64,000 nt of DNA from Sphaerisporangium rhizosphaerae (lineage in GTDB: Bacteria > Actinomycetota > Actinomycetes > Streptosporangiales > Streptosporangiaceae): assembly GCF_042665155.1 (NCBI RefSeq), contig NZ_JBHTCG010000004.1:372001-436000 (forward strand). The letters run 5' to 3'. A program made the translations under genes and the position numbers. Positions 8,850-17,576 of this stretch are shown here, piece by piece. Each line of letters begins with the position of its first letter. The stretch's first letter is position 1. The notes below the pieces were generated by a model, which worked only from the letters and a program-made list of their open reading frames with translations, was not told where the DNA came from and did no database searches.

Positions 8850-9157
8850 GGGCGTTGTCAGACGGCGATGACCGGCATCGCTCCCCCGTGGGAGTTCCCG
8901 CCGGCCCCTCCGACCCTCGGGCGACGCGGGCGAGGGCACCCCGAAAGTTTCGGCAGCGACGCTCCTCGACGGCGGCCGTGCACGGTGAGCGGCCGGTTCG
9001 TCCGGTCGTCGTTGACGCTCCACGTGGCCCTGCCTGGCATCCAGGCAGCGAAGCGGCGCCTCACTTGCGGTCCACCGCGCTTGTGGCGAACACTCCCCCT
9101 GTCAGGCCCGCCACATCACCGTTCCCGGGATCCCACCACGGCAGCACGGAGCCTTTC
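8815..9157. promoter_or_regulatory. Divergent region between GH67 and GH42 genes
   Basis: 343 bp without a gene. It contains the aguA promoter (8821-8849) and a 13-bp perfect palindrome CCGAAAGTTTCGG at 8941-8953, placed to control the GH42 gene. A TTGACG at 9014 is a possible -35 for GH42 but lacks a good -10. Nothing else is recognisable. Confidence 0.6.
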
Positions 9158-11302
9158 ATGTCCCGCATGCAGGAAGAATCCCACCGCCCTCATGGCGGTC
9201 GCCGCGGCGGGAGCGCTCAGGCGAGCGACGCCCGCATGCGCGCCTTCAGCCGGCGCGTCGGCGGCCTGGCGTTCGGCGGCGACTACAACCCCGAGCAATG
9301 GGACCCTTCCGTCTGGCGGGAGGACGTGCGGCTCATGCGCGAGGCCGGGGTGAACCTCGTCTCGCTCGGCGTCTTCGCGTGGGCCTCGCTGGAACCCGAG
9401 CCCGGCAAGTACGAGTTCGGCTGGATGGACGAGGTCATGGACCTGCTCCACCAGGCCGGCATCGGCGTCGACCTCGCCACCCCCACCGCCGCGCCGCCCG
9501 TCTGGCTGACCCGCGAGCACCCGGAGGTCTTCCCGGTCATGGCCGACGGCGAGTCGTTCGGCTTCGGGAACCGCCTGCACTACGACCCCTCCTCGCCGAT
9601 CTACCGCGAGCACGCGGCCGCCATCACCACCCGGCTCGCCAAGCGCTACTCCTTCCACCCGGCGCTCGCCATGTGGCACATCGGCAACGAGTACGGCCCC
9701 ACGGCCTACAACGAGGCGGCCTCGGTCAACTTCCGGCGGTGGCTCCGGCAGCGGTACGGCGACCTCGGCACGCTCAACGACGCCTGGACCACCCGCTTCT
9801 GGGGGCAGGTCTACACCGACTGGGACCAGATCGAGGTCCCGAGCATCCCGCGGGCCTGGATGAACCCGAGCCGCATCCTCGACTTCAAGCGCTTCACCTC
9901 AGACGCGCTGCTCGAGTGCTACATCGCCGAACGCAACATCGTCCGCTCCTTCCGCGCCGACATCCCGGTCCTGACCAACTTCATGTCCTTCTACCGGCAC
10001 GCCGACTACTGGAGGTGGGCGCGCGAGGAGGACGCGGCGGCCCTGGACATCTACCCCGACCCCGCCCGGCCCGACTCGCACGTGTCGGCGGCCTTCCAGT
10101 TCGACCTGTTCCGCTCGCTCAAGGGCGGCCGGCCCTGGGTGCTGATGGAGCAGGCCGCGAGCGCGGTCAGCCAGTGGCGGCTGAACGTGGTCAAGGAGCC
10201 GGGGCGGATGCGGCTCGGGTCGCTCCAGGCGGTGTCGCGCGGCGCCGACGCGGTGATGTTCTTCCAGTGGCGCGCGAGCAGGGGCGGGCAGGAACGCTTC
10301 CACTCGGCGATGCTGCCCCACTCGGGGCCGGGCTCGCGCACCTTCCGCGAGGTCACCGGTCTCGGCGGCGAGATCAAACTGCTCGCGCCGGTGGCGGGCG
10401 CCGCCACCCGCGCCGACATCGCCGTCCTGTTCGACTGGAACGGCTGGTGGGGTCTTGAGGAGGTCGGCGGGCTGCCCCGCAACGACTTCAGCTACGCCGA
10501 CACCGTGATGCGCCACTACACGCCCCTGTGGGAGCACCACCATGCCGTCGACGTGGTGCCACCCGGCGGCGACCTCGGCGCGTACAAGGTGCTGGTCGTG
10601 CCCAACGCCTACCTCATCGACGACCAGGGCGTCCAGGCCGTCACCGCCTTCGCCCGCTCCGGCGGCACCGTCGTGATGTCCTTGTTCTCCGGCGTCGTGG
10701 ACGAGTCCAACCGCGTGCGCTCGAACGGCTATCCGGGCGCGTTCCGCGACCTCATCGGCGCCAAGATCGACGAGTACTGGCCGGCGCGTCCCGGCGAGGA
10801 GTTCGCCGTCCGCTTCGCCGACGGCCGCACGACGACCGCGACGTGGTGGCGCGAGGACCTCTATCTGGAGACCGGGACGGCGTTGGCGACCTACACCGAC
10901 GGGCTGCTCAAGGGCCGGGCCGCGGTCGTCGCGAACGCCTACGGCGCCGGGCGGGTGGTCTACGTCGCGACCCTGCTGGAACAGGACGCCTTCGCGGGCG
11001 TGCTGCTCGCGGAGGTGGAGGCGGCGGGCGTGGAGAGCCGCTTCCGCGACGTCCCGGCGCATGTCGAGTGCGCGGTGCGCGAGGACGAGCGGCACGAGTA
11101 CCTGTTCCTGCTCAACCACGGCGCCGACGCCGCCACCGTCCCGCTCCCCCGTCCCGGAACCGACCTGCTGACCGGAGCCCCGGTCGCCGGCGACGTCGAG
11201 CTCGCGCCGCTCGGCGTGGCGGTGATCCAGTGCCGGCGGCCGTCCGCGCTGACGGTCGCCGGCGCGGACGCCTCCCGGCGCCCATCCGGCCCGCCCTCGT
11301 GA
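9158..11302 (+). CDS. GH42 beta-galactosidase
   Basis: 714-aa glycoside hydrolase family 42 enzyme cleaving terminal beta-galactosides (some members act on arabinosides). GGDYNPEQW near residues 39-47 is the family N-terminal signature. HIGNEYG near 174-180 holds the acid/base Glu and VLMEQAAS near 327-334 the nucleophile Glu. The trimerisation and beta-sandwich domains complete the usual length. The ATG at 9158 has GGAG 6 nt upstream; the frame is open to 8855, but that part reads as low-complexity. No signal peptide is apparent. The CCGAAAGTTTCGG box upstream places it with aguA under the same regulator, fitting arabino-/galacto-xylan side-chain breakdown. Confidence 0.92.
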   Translation: MSRMQEESHRPHGGRRGGSAQASDARMRAFSRRVGGLAFGGDYNPEQWDPSVWREDVRLMREAGVNLVSLGVFAWASLEPEPGKYEFGWMDEVMDLLHQAGIGVDLATPTAAPPVWLTREHPEVFPVMADGESFGFGNRLHYDPSSPIYREHAAAITTRLAKRYSFHPALAMWHIGNEYGPTAYNEAASVNFRRWLRQRYGDLGTLNDAWTTRFWGQVYTDWDQIEVPSIPRAWMNPSRILDFKRFTSDALLECYIAERNIVRSFRADIPVLTNFMSFYRHADYWRWAREEDAAALDIYPDPARPDSHVSAAFQFDLFRSLKGGRPWVLMEQAASAVSQWRLNVVKEPGRMRLGSLQAVSRGADAVMFFQWRASRGGQERFHSAMLPHSGPGSRTFREVTGLGGEIKLLAPVAGAATRADIAVLFDWNGWWGLEEVGGLPRNDFSYADTVMRHYTPLWEHHHAVDVVPPGGDLGAYKVLVVPNAYLIDDQGVQAVTAFARSGGTVVMSLFSGVVDESNRVRSNGYPGAFRDLIGAKIDEYWPARPGEEFAVRFADGRTTTATWWREDLYLETGTALATYTDGLLKGRAAVVANAYGAGRVVYVATLLEQDAFAGVLLAEVEAAGVESRFRDVPAHVECAVREDERHEYLFLLNHGADAATVPLPRPGTDLLTGAPVAGDVELAPLGVAVIQCRRPSALTVAGADASRRPSGPPS

Positions 11303-11321
11303 TCGAGGCGCACCTGGTGGA

Positions 11322-12431
11322 TCAACCGGTCGCGTCGGCCGTCCAGTTCCGCACCACGGGGGCGTATTCGGCGGGCTTGTCGGCGACCTTGGCGCCGGGA
11401 GTGACCAGCCAGCTCTGGTAGGCGGGCGTGAACATCTGGTAGAGCGACCGCGGCGGCACCGCGCTCGCCTCGTCCAGCTCGGCGCGGAGCTCGGCCGGCA
11501 GCTCGAAGTCGAGCGCGGCGAGGTTGGCGTCGAGCTGGGCCGCGCTGCTCGCCCCGACGATCGCCGAGGCGATGCCGGGCTGGGTGGCGACCCAGTTGAC
11601 CGCCGCCTGGGCCATCGTCACCCCGAGCTTGGCGGCCACGCCTTCGAGCGTCGCCAGGAGCCGCCATTCCTGGTCGGTGTAGGAGCGTCCGGACGAGCCG
11701 GTCTCACCCAGCCTGCCCTCCCCGGCCAGTCCCTGGTCGGCCTGGCGGTACTTGCCGGTGAGGAAGCCGCCGCCGAGCGGGCTCCACGCGGTGAGGCCCA
11801 GTCCGAGCTCGCGCCCCATCGGGACGTGCTCCACTTCGATCGTCCGGTCGATGAGCGAGTAGGGCAGCTGGAGGCCGACCATCGGCACCAGGGAGTTGGC
11901 CTCCGCGTGGCTCTGGGCCCGCGCGGCGTACCAGGCCGGCACGTCCGACAGGCCCGCGTAACGGATCTTCCCAGCCCTGGTGAGGTCGTCGAACGTCCGC
12001 ACCACCTCTTCGACGGGGGTGATCCGGTCCCAGGTGTGCAGCAGGAACAGGTCGATGTAGTCGGTGCGCAGCCGGCGCAGCGACGCCTCGACCGCGCGGA
12101 TCATGTGCTTGCGGCCGTTGCCGCCCGCGTTCGGGTCCCCGGGGTCGACGCTGTTGGTGAACTTGGTGGTGAGCACGACCCGGTCGCGGACCTTGGCCTC
12201 GGCCATGAGGTTGCCCAGAATGGTCTCGCTCTGGCCGGCGGTGTAGAAGTCGGCGGTGTCGACGAAGTTCCCGCCCGCTTCGAGGTAGCGGCGGAAGATG
12301 GCGCGCGCCTCCTCCTCGGTCTTGCCGTAGGCGGCGTGGAAGCCGGCGGTGCCGAAGTTCATCGTGCCGAGTGCCAGCCGGCTGACGCGGAGCCCGGAGC
12401 GTCCGAGCAGGTAGTAGTGGTTCATGGACAT
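11322..12431 (-). CDS. Aldo/keto reductase
   Basis: 369-aa NADPH-dependent aldo/keto reductase, 8-stranded barrel. Catalytic tetrad visible as D58, Y63, K90 and H132 (FVDTADFY, VLTTK, LLHTW). It resembles the YajO/AKR12-like oxidoreductases that are longer than classic AKRs. ATG at 12431 with GGAGAG about 10 nt upstream; a second ATG lies two codons later. The gene ends 19 bp after the convergent GH42 gene. Its upstream region carries the 16-bp palindrome TGGACTGTCAAGTCCA at 12586-12601, which has a counterpart in front of the adjacent TetR gene, so it is the probable target of that repressor. The physiological substrate is unknown. Confidence 0.9.
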   Translation of the reverse strand: MSMNHYYLLGRSGLRVSRLALGTMNFGTAGFHAAYGKTEEEARAIFRRYLEAGGNFVDTADFYTAGQSETILGNLMAEAKVRDRVVLTTKFTNSVDPGDPNAGGNGRKHMIRAVEASLRRLRTDYIDLFLLHTWDRITPVEEVVRTFDDLTRAGKIRYAGLSDVPAWYAARAQSHAEANSLVPMVGLQLPYSLIDRTIEVEHVPMGRELGLGLTAWSPLGGGFLTGKYRQADQGLAGEGRLGETGSSGRSYTDQEWRLLATLEGVAAKLGVTMAQAAVNWVATQPGIASAIVGASSAAQLDANLAALDFELPAELRAELDEASAVPPRSLYQMFTPAYQSWLVTPGAKVADKPAEYAPVVRNWTADATG

Positions 12432-12550
12432 GAGAGCTGTCTCTCCGTTCGGGTGCGGGCTCGCGGGTGCCGGCGGTTTCCGGCTCGCGGTGCCGGCCCC
12501 TTTTCCTGCTCGTGCGAGCGGCCGGGATTCCTCGCGTGCCTCCCGGTGCG

Positions 12551-12601
12551 GGACCGATACGGTCCACAGCTTGCGCACCCGAAAATGGACTGTCAAGTCC
12601 A
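12551..12601 (-). promoter_or_regulatory. Operators upstream of aldo/keto reductase
   Basis: Two inverted repeats lie here: GGACCG-ATA-CGGTCC (12551-12565) and TGGACT-GTCA-AGTCCA (12586-12601). On the minus strand the second contains TTGACA, a possible -35, so a bound TetR protein would exclude RNA polymerase. A TGGA-N8-TCCA site of the same length lies before the TetR gene at 13276-13291. Confidence 0.6.
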
Positions 12602-12653
12602 AAACTGCAGGTCGGAGCGCCTGCGACGTTCCGTCAGGCGGGCCCGCGACCCG

Positions 12654-13259
12654 TCAGGCCTGCCCGCGGTCGCCGGCGCCGAGGTGGGCGATGCCGATGT
12701 CCAGGGCGGCCTCCAGGTGCGCGGTCGAACCGGTGGACATCTGGATCAGGACGCCCCCCTGGACGCCCGCGAGCAGGGCCGCCGCCGCACGGTCGGCGTC
12801 CATGGCCCGGTCGATCTCGCCGGCCTGCTGCATGTGGCGCACGCCGGCGGCGATCTCGGCCTGCCAGCTGCGCATCAGCTCCGTGACCACGGCCTGGGCC
12901 CCGGGCGTGACGCCGCCGAGTTGCGACATGACGGCGTTGAGCGGGCACAGCGTGCCCTGGGCGCGGTAGCGCTCGACCACCCTGTCGCGCCACCGCCACC
13001 AGGCGGGCCAGGACGACAGGTCACCCAGCTGGGGTCGCTGGTCCTCCAGCACGCGGTCGGCCTCGAGGCGGGCCACGGCCAGCAACAGCTCCTCCCGGCC
13101 GCCCGGGAAGTAGTGGAACAACTGGCTCTTGCTCGTCGTGGTCCGGGCGAGCACGTCGTCGAGGGTGGTCGCGACCACCCCGTGCTCGCGGATCTGCGCG
13201 GCCGCGCCCTGGAGTATCCGCTCCCGCGTCGCGGCGCCCTTGCGGGTCAGCGCAGGCAT
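12654..13259 (-). CDS. TetR/AcrR-family repressor (LmrA/YxaF-like)
   Basis: 201-aa repressor. The N-terminal TetR helix-turn-helix covers about residues 27-51 (VATTLDDVLARTTTSKSQLFHYF), and the C-terminal domain resembles that of LmrA/YxaF proteins. ATG 13259 has GGGAGAGG 4-5 nt upstream. It lies directly upstream of the aldo/keto reductase in the same orientation with a 222-bp gap containing palindromes. The upstream site TGGATGTTCCGGTCCA (13276-13291) suggests autoregulation. Such regulators often sense aldehydes, quinones or xenobiotics, consistent with a reductase target; the ligand is not known. Confidence 0.85.
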   Translation of the reverse strand: MPALTRKGAATRERILQGAAAQIREHGVVATTLDDVLARTTTSKSQLFHYFPGGREELLLAVARLEADRVLEDQRPQLGDLSSWPAWWRWRDRVVERYRAQGTLCPLNAVMSQLGGVTPGAQAVVTELMRSWQAEIAAGVRHMQQAGEIDRAMDADRAAAALLAGVQGGVLIQMSTGSTAHLEAALDIGIAHLGAGDRGQA

Positions 13260-13275
13260 GACACCTCTCCCAGAC

Positions 13276-13291
13276 TGGATGTTCCGGTCCA
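13276..13291. promoter_or_regulatory. Probable TetR autoregulatory operator
   Basis: TGGA-TGTTCCGG-TCCA begins 17 bp upstream of the TetR start codon and has the same 16-bp TGGA/TCCA frame as the site before the aldo/keto reductase. The inner bases are less symmetric than in that site, so the match is suggestive only. Confidence 0.45.
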
Positions 13292-13501
13292 TTTTATCCG
13301 GTCACGAGGCGCCCGCAGGTATGGCGCGGCGCCGCCCGGGCGGTGATGATCGGACCGGGGAGGGTGCGGCGGCGTCCGATCGGAGGGGAACGTGCCGGGC
13401 GCGCGGCGTCCTTCCGCAGTCGGAAGACCGTCCGGTAAGCCCGCCGGCCGTCGCGACATGGCGCGTCCGGCCGTCGCGATGTCGCGCGAAGGAGAACCCT
13501 C

Positions 13502-14728
13502 ATGAGCCCCCGGCCAACGACGGACCGATCACGGCGACCCGAGGATTCCGAAGGACGCACGCGATGGGCGACGATCGCCGTCGTCTACCTCGCCGGGGTG
13601 GTCACGGCGATGAGCCTGGGCAAGTTCGCCTCGGTCGGGCCGGCGGTGGCGGCCCAGCTCGGGCTGTCGCTGCCGCAGCTCGGCTGGGTGATCTCGGCCG
13701 TCGTGGGCGTGGGGGCCGTCGCCGGCCTGCCCGCCGGATACCTGGTCCGCCGCCTGGGCGCCGAGAGGTCGCTGGTCGGCGGCCTGGCGCTGGTCGCGGT
13801 GGCGGGCGCGGCGAACGTGGCGGCGGGCGACTTCGCCTGGTTGCTGGCCGCCCGGGGCGTCGAAGGCATCGGGTACATCCTGGTCACCGTCGCCTGCCCG
13901 GCACTGATCCTGCGGCTGGCCCACGAGCGGGACCGCGGCGTCGTCCTGTCCATCTGGGCGACGTTCGTCCCGGTGGGCATCGGGGTGAGCACACTGGCCG
14001 GAGGCGCGATCGGCTCCGCCCTGGGCTGGCGCGGCTGGATCGGGCTGATCGCCGGGCTGACCCTCCTCGCCGCGCCGGCCGTCTGGCTGCGCCTGCCGCG
14101 CGGGGCGGAGCGGCGCGCGGCGTCCGGGCCCGTCCCCGGGGCGAGGGCGCTGGCGCGACCGGTCGCCCTGGCGGGAGCCTTCTGCCTGATCGTGCTGGTG
14201 ACCATGCCGGTGGTCGTGCTCCTGCCCACGCTGCTGATCCAGCAGTACGGGCGCTCGGCCGCCGCCGCCGGCGCCATGACCTCGGTGATCTCGATGCTCG
14301 GTGTGGCCGGCGGGCTGGCGGTCGGCGTGCTGCTGCGCCGGGGCACGCCTGTCGGCGTCCTGGCGCTGACCGGGCTACTGGTGGTACCGGCCGCCTGGCT
14401 CATCTACGGCGGCGGCAGTTCGCCGGCCGGCGCGCTGGCCGGCGCGGGAGGCGTCTCGGTGCTGAACGGGCTGCTGGGCGCGCTCGCCATCGCGGCACTC
14501 CCTCTCACGCTGGAGCGTCTGGACCACGCCGACGTCGGCAACGGCGTGATCGCCCAGGCGGGCAGCCTCGGATCGCTGCTCGGCCCCCCGTTGTTCGGCC
14601 TGGTGGCCACCGGGTTCGGGTACCCGGCCCTGGTGCCGGTCATCGCCGTCGGGGTGGTCGTCTCGGTCGGCTCGTTGCTGCTGCTCAGCGTCCGGAAGTC
14701 ACCCCGGCCCGTGCCGGCCGCCGACTGA
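13502..14728 (+). CDS. MFS transporter (CynX/NimT-like)
   Basis: 408-aa major facilitator with twelve predicted hydrophobic segments and the cytoplasmic loop GYLVRRLGAERSL between helices 2 and 3, a form of motif A. Strong AAGGAG 8 nt before the ATG. The topology and length are those of 12-helix exporters/importers of the CynX/NimT type. It is divergent from the TetR gene with 242 bp between, so it could be a further target, although no second copy of the TetR palindrome is obvious next to it. The substrate is unknown. Its 3' end overlaps the convergent anmK by 30 bp. Confidence 0.85.
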   Translation: MSPRPTTDRSRRPEDSEGRTRWATIAVVYLAGVVTAMSLGKFASVGPAVAAQLGLSLPQLGWVISAVVGVGAVAGLPAGYLVRRLGAERSLVGGLALVAVAGAANVAAGDFAWLLAARGVEGIGYILVTVACPALILRLAHERDRGVVLSIWATFVPVGIGVSTLAGGAIGSALGWRGWIGLIAGLTLLAAPAVWLRLPRGAERRAASGPVPGARALARPVALAGAFCLIVLVTMPVVVLLPTLLIQQYGRSAAAAGAMTSVISMLGVAGGLAVGVLLRRGTPVGVLALTGLLVVPAAWLIYGGGSSPAGALAGAGGVSVLNGLLGALAIAALPLTLERLDHADVGNGVIAQAGSLGSLLGPPLFGLVATGFGYPALVPVIAVGVVVSVGSLLLLSVRKSPRPVPAAD

Positions 14729-15949
14729 GCCCCCGTGCCGGCCGGTGCCCCGGGTACCGGCCTCGGGCTCCTGGCGCCGCGGGGTCAGGGTGAGGGCGCG
14801 CGGCGCCTCGCGGGCCGGGGACGGGAGGACGAGCGGCGCCGCGCCCGGGGTGACGGTGCCCAGGACGCGGGCGGCGCGCGCTCCGGTGCCCGCGGGGACC
14901 GATCCCGGCAGGCCGTGCGCGGTGTGCCAGCCGATGAGGGCGAAGGCGATCGCCTCCTTGCCGTCGGCGGGGGCGCCGTAGGCGTCGCTCAGCCGGACGG
15001 TCACGCCGGGGAGCGCGCGGCGCAGGCCGTCCATGAGCACGGGGTTGCGGCAACCGCCGCCCGAGACGACGAGCAGGCCGGCGCCGCTCGCGGCCACCTC
15101 CCGGACGACCGTGCGGACGGTGAGCTCGGTGAGGGTCGCCACCAGGTCGGCCGAACCCGGCCGGGCGCCCGCCCTGGCCATCGCCTCTTCGACGTGGCCC
15201 AGGTGGAACAGCTCCTTGCCGGTGCTCTTGGGGAGGGGCAGCCGGTAGTACGGGTGGTCGAGCAGGACCGCCAGAAGGCCCTCGTCGACCGTGCCGGAGG
15301 CGGCGACGCGCCCGTCCTCGTCGAAGCCGCGCTCGTTCAGTCCCCGGTTCACCACGACCGCGTCGATCAGCGCGTTCGCCGGGCCGATGTCGTAGGCGGC
15401 GACGTCGCCGGGACCGCGCACCACCGTCAGGTTCGCGATGCCGCCCAGGTTGAGCGCGGCGGCCGTGCCGCGATGCCCGGCCAGCAGCAGGACGTCGAGC
15501 AGGCACACGAGCGGGGCGCCCTGCCCGCCGGCCGCGACGTCGCGGGAGCGCACGTCGGAAAGGACGGGCGTGCCCGTGCGCTCGGCGATCCACGCGGGCT
15601 GGCCGATCTGCAGGGTGCCGAGAGCGTGCGCGCCCTCGACCCAGTGGAACACGGTCTGCCCGTGGGAGACGACCAGGTCGACCGGCCCTGCCCGTCCGAT
15701 CGCCTCGGCGGCGGCCCCGGCGAAGCTCTGGCCGATGAGGGTGTCCAGCGCGCACACCTCGGCCAGGGTGGTCACCGCCGGGGGCAGCGCGTTCATCAGC
15801 CGGGCGCGCAGCCGGTCCGGGTAGGGCGTGGCGGCGGTGAGCTCGACGACTCCGCTGAGCGTGCCGCCGTCGTAGGCCGGGTCGAAGTCGACCAGCGCCA
15901 CGTCGATGCCGTCGTGGGAGGTGCCGGAGATCATGCCCAGAACCCTCAC
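14699..15949 (-). CDS. anmK: Anhydro-N-acetylmuramic acid kinase
   Basis: 416-aa kinase that opens and phosphorylates 1,6-anhydro-MurNAc to MurNAc-6-phosphate in peptidoglycan recycling. The ASKHA-fold phosphate-1 loop GTSHDGID is at residues 9-16; VFHWVEG, LNLGGIANLT and AYDIGPANALID follow in the expected order. GTG start at 15949 with GGAGGG 6 nt upstream. The C-terminus is extended by a Gly/Arg-rich tail which runs 30 bp into the convergent MFS gene. It stands alone here with no murQ or nagZ neighbour. Confidence 0.93.
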   Translation of the reverse strand: MRVLGMISGTSHDGIDVALVDFDPAYDGGTLSGVVELTAATPYPDRLRARLMNALPPAVTTLAEVCALDTLIGQSFAGAAAEAIGRAGPVDLVVSHGQTVFHWVEGAHALGTLQIGQPAWIAERTGTPVLSDVRSRDVAAGGQGAPLVCLLDVLLLAGHRGTAAALNLGGIANLTVVRGPGDVAAYDIGPANALIDAVVVNRGLNERGFDEDGRVAASGTVDEGLLAVLLDHPYYRLPLPKSTGKELFHLGHVEEAMARAGARPGSADLVATLTELTVRTVVREVAASGAGLLVVSGGGCRNPVLMDGLRRALPGVTVRLSDAYGAPADGKEAIAFALIGWHTAHGLPGSVPAGTGARAARVLGTVTPGAAPLVLPSPAREAPRALTLTPRRQEPEAGTRGTGRHGGSVGGRHGPG

Positions 15950-15990
15950 GGCGCCCCCTCCGAGTACGATTTCGGGCCGGCCACCGCCCC

Positions 15991-16062
15991 GCGCGGGGCC
16001 GGAGCGACGGCGGGGCGCGAGGCCGGAGAACAGCGGCGGCGCGAGGCCGGAGAACGGCGGCG
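15991..16062. repeat. ~24-bp tandem repeat, three units
   Basis: Two nearly identical 24-bp units (core GCGAGGCCGGAGAAC, from 16017 and 16041) follow a degenerate one. They lie in the 320-bp gene-free stretch between the divergent anmK and GT2 genes, upstream of both. They show no open coding continuity and may be a minisatellite. Confidence 0.6.
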
Positions 16063-16219
16063 GGCCCGCCCCTGTTCCGGCCGAACGCGCCCTGCCCCTG
16101 AACGCCCCTTCCCCTGACGGTAGTACCCGCAACGCCCGACCCGACCCGGGCCGCCGGACGGCCCGATCCAGCCGCCACTCGCACCGGCGCGGCGTGACCA
16201 GCGGTTATTTTGGGGCGAC

Positions 16220-16265
16220 GTCACCACACCGTAAGAATCTCCGGGCCGCGCCTGCCTTAGCGTCG
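16220..16265 (+). promoter_or_regulatory. Shared-motif promoter of the GT2/DUF2064 operon
   Basis: GTCAC (16220-16224), five bases, CGTAAGAATC (16230-16239), 18 bases, then TAGCGTCG (16258-16265). The same arrangement with identical spacing precedes the molybdopterin oxidoreductase gene and the methyltransferase gene at 46 kb. The ATG at 16270 is 6 nt after the TAGCGT -10 element, so the mRNA is probably leaderless. Confidence 0.8.
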
Positions 16266-16269
16266 GCCC

Positions 16270-16926
16270 ATGGAGATCGACGTGGTGCTGCCGTGCCTGG
16301 ACGAGGAGGCCGCCCTCCCCTGGGTGCTGGAGCGCATGCCGGCCGGCTGCCGGCCCATCGTGGTGGACAACGGCTCGACGGACGGCTCGGTGAAGGTCGC
16401 CGCCCGGTTCGGGGCACAGGTGGTCGTCGAGCCGCGGCGCGGGTTCGGCGCCGCCTGCCATGCCGGGCTGCTGGCCGCGACCGGCGACATCGTCGCCTTC
16501 ATGGACGCCGACGCCTCCCTCGATCCGCGGCAACTGCCGCGCGTCACCGAGCCGGTCGCGGCCGGGGACGCCGACCTGGTGCTCGGCCGGCGGATCACCC
16601 GCTCGGCCGGGGCCTGGCCGCCGCACGCGCGGGCCGCCAACGCCCTGCTGGCTCGCCGCCTGCGCCGCCGCACCGGGGCCGGGGTGCACGACCTCGGCCC
16701 GATGCGCGCGGCCCGCCGCGACGCGCTGCTCGCCCTGGGGCTGAGCGACCGCAGGTTCGGCTACCCGCTGGAGATGGTGCTGCGCGCCGCCGCGGCCGGC
16801 TGGCGGATCGCCGAGGCCGAGGTGGACTACCTCCCGCGCGCGGGACGCTCCAAGGTGACGGGCACGGTGCGCGGGACGGTGCGCGCCATCGGCGACATGC
16901 GGCGGGTCATGCGGGAGAACGCGTGA
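16270..16926 (+). CDS. GT2-family glycosyltransferase (dolichyl-phosphate-mannose-synthase-like)
   Basis: 218-aa GT-A fold glycosyltransferase. DNGSTDGS at residues 33-40 binds the nucleotide sugar, and the metal-binding DAD is at 79-81. RRGFGAACHAGLLAATGD is typical of polyprenyl-phosphate-type GT2 enzymes. There is no C-terminal membrane anchor. Its stop overlaps the GTG of the next gene by 4 bp (GTGA), giving a coupled pair. I recall similar GT2-DUF2064-molybdopterin-methyltransferase-epimerase groupings in Streptomyces genomes; their product is not known to me. Leaderless expression is likely. Confidence 0.88.
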   Translation: MEIDVVLPCLDEEAALPWVLERMPAGCRPIVVDNGSTDGSVKVAARFGAQVVVEPRRGFGAACHAGLLAATGDIVAFMDADASLDPRQLPRVTEPVAAGDADLVLGRRITRSAGAWPPHARAANALLARRLRRRTGAGVHDLGPMRAARRDALLALGLSDRRFGYPLEMVLRAAAAGWRIAEAEVDYLPRAGRSKVTGTVRGTVRAIGDMRRVMRENA

Positions 16927-17558
16927 CCCAGGTCCTGGTCATCGCCAAGGAACCGCTGCCGGGCCGGGTCAAGACCCGGCTCTGCCCGCCGTGCACGGCC
17001 GAGCAGGCCGCCCGGCTCGCGGCCGCCGCCCTGGAGGACACCCTGCGCACGGTGGCGGCGACCCGGACGCCGCGCCGGGTGCTCGCCCTGCAGGGGATGC
17101 CGGGCCCCTGGCTGCCCCGTGGGTTCACGGTCATCCCGCAACGCGGGGCCGGGCTGGACGAGCGGCTGGCGGCGGCCTTCACCGACGCCGGCCGGCCGCA
17201 CGCGATGCCCACCGTCCTGGTCGGCATGGACACCCCGCAGCTCACCGCACCCCTGCTGGAGGCCGCCCGCGCCGCGCTGGCCTCGCACGACGCGGTGTAC
17301 GGGCCCGCCGCGGACGGCGGGTTCTGGCTGCTCGGCCTGCGCCGCCCCGACCCGGCGCTGGTGCTCGGCGTGCCCATGTCGCAGCCCCACACCGGAGCGG
17401 CCCAGCTACGGCGCCTGCGCGAGGCCGGGCTGAGCCTTGCCGTGCTGCCCGAACTGCGCGACGTCGACACCTTCGCCGACGCCTGCGACGTCGCGGCCTC
17501 AGCGCCCGGCACCCGGTTCGCCGCGACACTGACCACCGTGCGCGAAGCCCTGGACTGA
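16923..17558 (+). CDS. DUF2064 / TIGR04282-type nucleotidyl- or glycosyltransferase-like protein
   Basis: 211-aa protein of the DUF2064 family with a CofC/MobA-like nucleotidyltransferase fold. Landmarks are the opening VLVIAKEPLPGRVKTRL (phosphate-binding loop), GMDTPQL and PAADGGFWLLGLR. Members are called TIGR04282 'arsenosugar biosynthesis' proteins, a name not supported by context here. GTG start overlaps the GT2 stop. The pair probably makes and transfers an activated sugar or phospholipid head group; this is inference from fold and neighbourhood. Confidence 0.82.
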   Translation: MTQVLVIAKEPLPGRVKTRLCPPCTAEQAARLAAAALEDTLRTVAATRTPRRVLALQGMPGPWLPRGFTVIPQRGAGLDERLAAAFTDAGRPHAMPTVLVGMDTPQLTAPLLEAARAALASHDAVYGPAADGGFWLLGLRRPDPALVLGVPMSQPHTGAAQLRRLREAGLSLAVLPELRDVDTFADACDVAASAPGTRFAATLTTVREALD

Positions 17559-17576
17559 GCCGGGGACGGCCCGCTC

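Noticed and set aside
16923..17558. Arsenosugar biosynthesis gene
   Set aside because: The TIGR04282 name was noted, but no arsenic methyltransferase or radical SAM partner is present; only DUF2064 membership is supported.
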